Shown in pieces: positions 61,626 to 64,000 of a stretch of DNA of 64,000 bases. Source of the stretch: Silene conica (taxonomy: Eukaryota > Streptophyta > Magnoliopsida > Caryophyllales > Caryophyllaceae). The notes under the pieces are model-generated. The model saw only the letters and a list, made by a program, of their open reading frames with translations. It did no database searches and had not been told where the DNA came from. Location of the stretch: NCBI GenBank assembly GCA_029255685.2, contig CM055311.2, positions 4,884,269 to 4,948,268 on the forward strand, read 5' to 3'. The position numbers were made by a program, and so were the translations under genes. The first letter of the stretch is position 1; each line of letters starts with the position of its first letter.

Positions 61626-64000
61626 TAATCTATATAACATTTACTTCTTTTATTTAATGATATGTTTTTAATAATCATTATTATACTTTATAGTTATGTT
61701 ATCTTAATTTTTATAGTTTTTGATTTACAAATTTTCTTTTTCCCCTAATAAATTGTTGAAATTAATGCAAGAATTAATTACCAAAATGGTCTTATATAAC
61801 TATGACACTAGTCCTAATTTTTATTTTTATTTAGAAAGTTGGTAGGTAAAGTATGCATGAAGAAATAAATAAATTGTTTCACTTTTTTTTTTTTTTTTAT
61901 CTTTTTTATGTTTTGAATTAATAGTTAGAAATAAAATCTAATTTAATTATTATTTTGTATTTGTATTTAAATTGCAGCGAATGACATTTTTACATATCAA
62001 TAGCATTTCATGGGATTGGAAAATAATGGTAATTGATCTTATTTCCAGTTTTCTTTTGGTTTGAATACTTTTTTATTTTATCGAGTTTTCCTTTTTTACT
62101 ATGGCGTGTGCAATATAAAATGGTAGTATGAATCTCTCATATATGGTGATATGTTATATTATATCTTTATAACCCTTAATTTATTAATAGACAAATTTTG
62201 TAAATTGTATTGCGCTGTTTTTTTACTCTTTCACGCAGTTTAGTTTTCCATGTAAGATTTTTAATTCTATTTTGTATTTTGTCAAACATGTTATAAATCC
62301 ATATTTTGGTTTAAGTGTGAAAGTATGCTACAAATATGTCAATCTGACCTTTTAAAAGTGTCATATACTGAATAAATATTCTAGTTATGGGTTGTAATGC
62401 AATGCTCATTCTCCACTTCATTATTTGAACTTTGAATACTTTCATATTTTTAAATCTTTTTCCCCATCTAATATATTCATTTAGCACTTGCAATGTATAT
62501 TTTTCTTCGAATTTTTTTTATTTTTAATTTGTGTATATTTTATTTTCTTATGAATCAAGAAAATTAATAGTTCTGAAGAATTATAATAGTGTTGTTATGA
62601 TTGTAATATTGGATGACTGAAAAAGAAAACACTGTGCTTAAAACGTACAAAATATGTTTGAATCATATCATGCATGTTTTAAACTCTAATGATTATGCCA
62701 TTTGAACTCCAATGATTATGCCATTTAAACGTACAAAAGAAAACACTGTGCTTAAAACGTACAAAATATGCCATTTGAACTCTAATCATATCACTTCATT
62801 ATTTGAATTTTGAATACTTTCATGTTTTGCTAATTTTCCACTACTAAATTGACAAATCCACTTCTAAAGTTTTTCTCCTTGCATTTTTCTCTCACAATTA
62901 TTATTATATTATTATACTTTACATATTATCATAGTTTTTTGTCTGCTTTCACAAAAAAGTCTTCTCTCGAATAAATTGTTGAAATTTATGCAAACAAAAA
63001 TTAATTACACACATGTTTTTATGTAACTATCACAATAATCCTAATTTTCATCTATAAAATTCCTTTAAAAGGTAAATACTCTACAATATTATATAAAAAA
63101 CAATACTAAGTATCTCAGTAAGTCACGTGTCATTTAAAATTAATTTCAAATGCTATAAGTAACATGATAAGTACAAAAAAAATATATAAAAAAATATTAA
63201 TTGCAAACGCAAAGAATAAATTAATACCGACCTCTTATTTTCCATTCACAAGTTGGTTATTAATCTATCATATGTATTTAAAATATATATATTTTATTTA
63301 GTGGTATAATTGTTAGTCACCATTATTATAATTTGTAATTTTGTCATCATAATTTTTTATCTTCAATTTTATTTACAAAACTTTTATTATTTCCTTAAAT
63401 AAATTTTTGAAATTAAAGCAAGAATTTGTGGGTACAAATTAGACTATAAATATATTATATGAGTATGTATTAAATTAATAAGCTATATAAATACTTTCAT
63501 CCAAGTAAATGATATATAAAAATCATTTCACTTCACTAATTTTCTTGCCTATACGTTGAAAATCCATTGAAATGACAAGGAGGATGTTAAGATGATTTTG
63601 TACACGCATTTGTTGAAAAAGTTTATCAAACTACATTATTGTATTTAAGAAAATAACATCTAATTTTTAGCCTGATTATTAAGACGAAAATAAATTGTAT
63701 TTTAACATTGCGCTTTCTATGTATTATTCTATCGTCTCTAATAGACTAAAAACAATATGAAAAGTGATAAAATATTATTACTGCATTTATTTAGAGATTT
63801 TACATGTTTACATTAATTTATCTATTTTTTCACTAAAATAAGTTATGTAATAAGGAAAATACTTAAATGCCCACCATTTGTTTCATTTCCCGATAAAGTT
63901 AGAGCTAAAAGTTTTAAAACGCACCAAAACGACAACAAAAACAATAAAACAATTAAGTACAAATATACGAAAATTATCCCGTGCATTTGCACGGGCACAA

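Larger units (their letters stand above)
57350..64000 (+). mobile_element. Non-autonomous Helitron, + strand, interrupted by an inverted copy of its own family
   Basis: The 5' end is A|TCTATATAATAACATAAAA at 57350. The 3' hairpin CCCGTGCA/TGCACGGG is at 63978-63995, followed by CACAA at the window edge, so the CTAG end should lie a few bases beyond. The body is 57350-58548 plus 61626-64000, about 3.6 kb. It is interrupted between A and T by the - strand copy. No Rep or helicase motif is present on either strand, so it would depend on proteins encoded elsewhere. Confidence 0.8.

Overview
This is plant nuclear DNA, almost certainly from a eudicot. It is AT-rich, carries two intact nuclear genes with plant-type structure, and is packed with plant transposon families: Athila, Tekay-like chromovirus, Ty1/copia, TRIM, Helitron and Mutator-like MITE. 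The style of the MITEs suggests Caryophyllales to me, but that is only an impression.

Bases 1-45364 are one nested stack of LTR-element fossils. The outermost is an Athila-type Ty3/gypsy element on the + strand. Its left LTR is cut by the window edge, its PBS matches tRNA-Asp, and its right LTR is 43672-45364. A 554-base TRIM (4414-4967, target duplication ACAAC) sits between its protease and reverse transcriptase. A Tekay-like chromovirus, called A here (7569-37732, - strand, duplication TTATG), splits its integrase. A Ty1/copia element (15738-35671, - strand, duplication ATAAT) sits in A's right-hand LTR. A second Tekay-like family, B (18462-30145, - strand), sits in the copia reverse transcriptase as LTR-internal-LTR-partial internal. 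LTR differences counted by eye are about 1.5% (Athila), 1.0% (A), 1.3% (copia) and none seen (B), which fits the nesting order within noise. The Athila element also carries two arrays of GC-rich hairpins at a period of about 80-100 bases, one in its LTR and one between pol and the downstream ORF.

Bases 45365-57111 are gene-bearing. A single-exon BTB/beta-propeller gene (49165-50568, +) resembles Arabidopsis At5g41330. A five-exon gene for the plastid MurE-like protein (53199-56617, -) has exons that join in frame to 768 residues. Around them are a short Helitron, several small tandem repeats, a degraded LINE tail, a MITE in the last long MurE intron, and a Mutator-like MITE with a perfect 9-base duplication upstream of MurE. 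I see no functional link between the two genes.

Bases 57112-64000 are Helitrons. A + strand non-autonomous Helitron, preceded by two truncated copies of its own 5' end, is interrupted by a - strand copy of the same family (58549-61625). This makes a large inverted structure with no genes in it.
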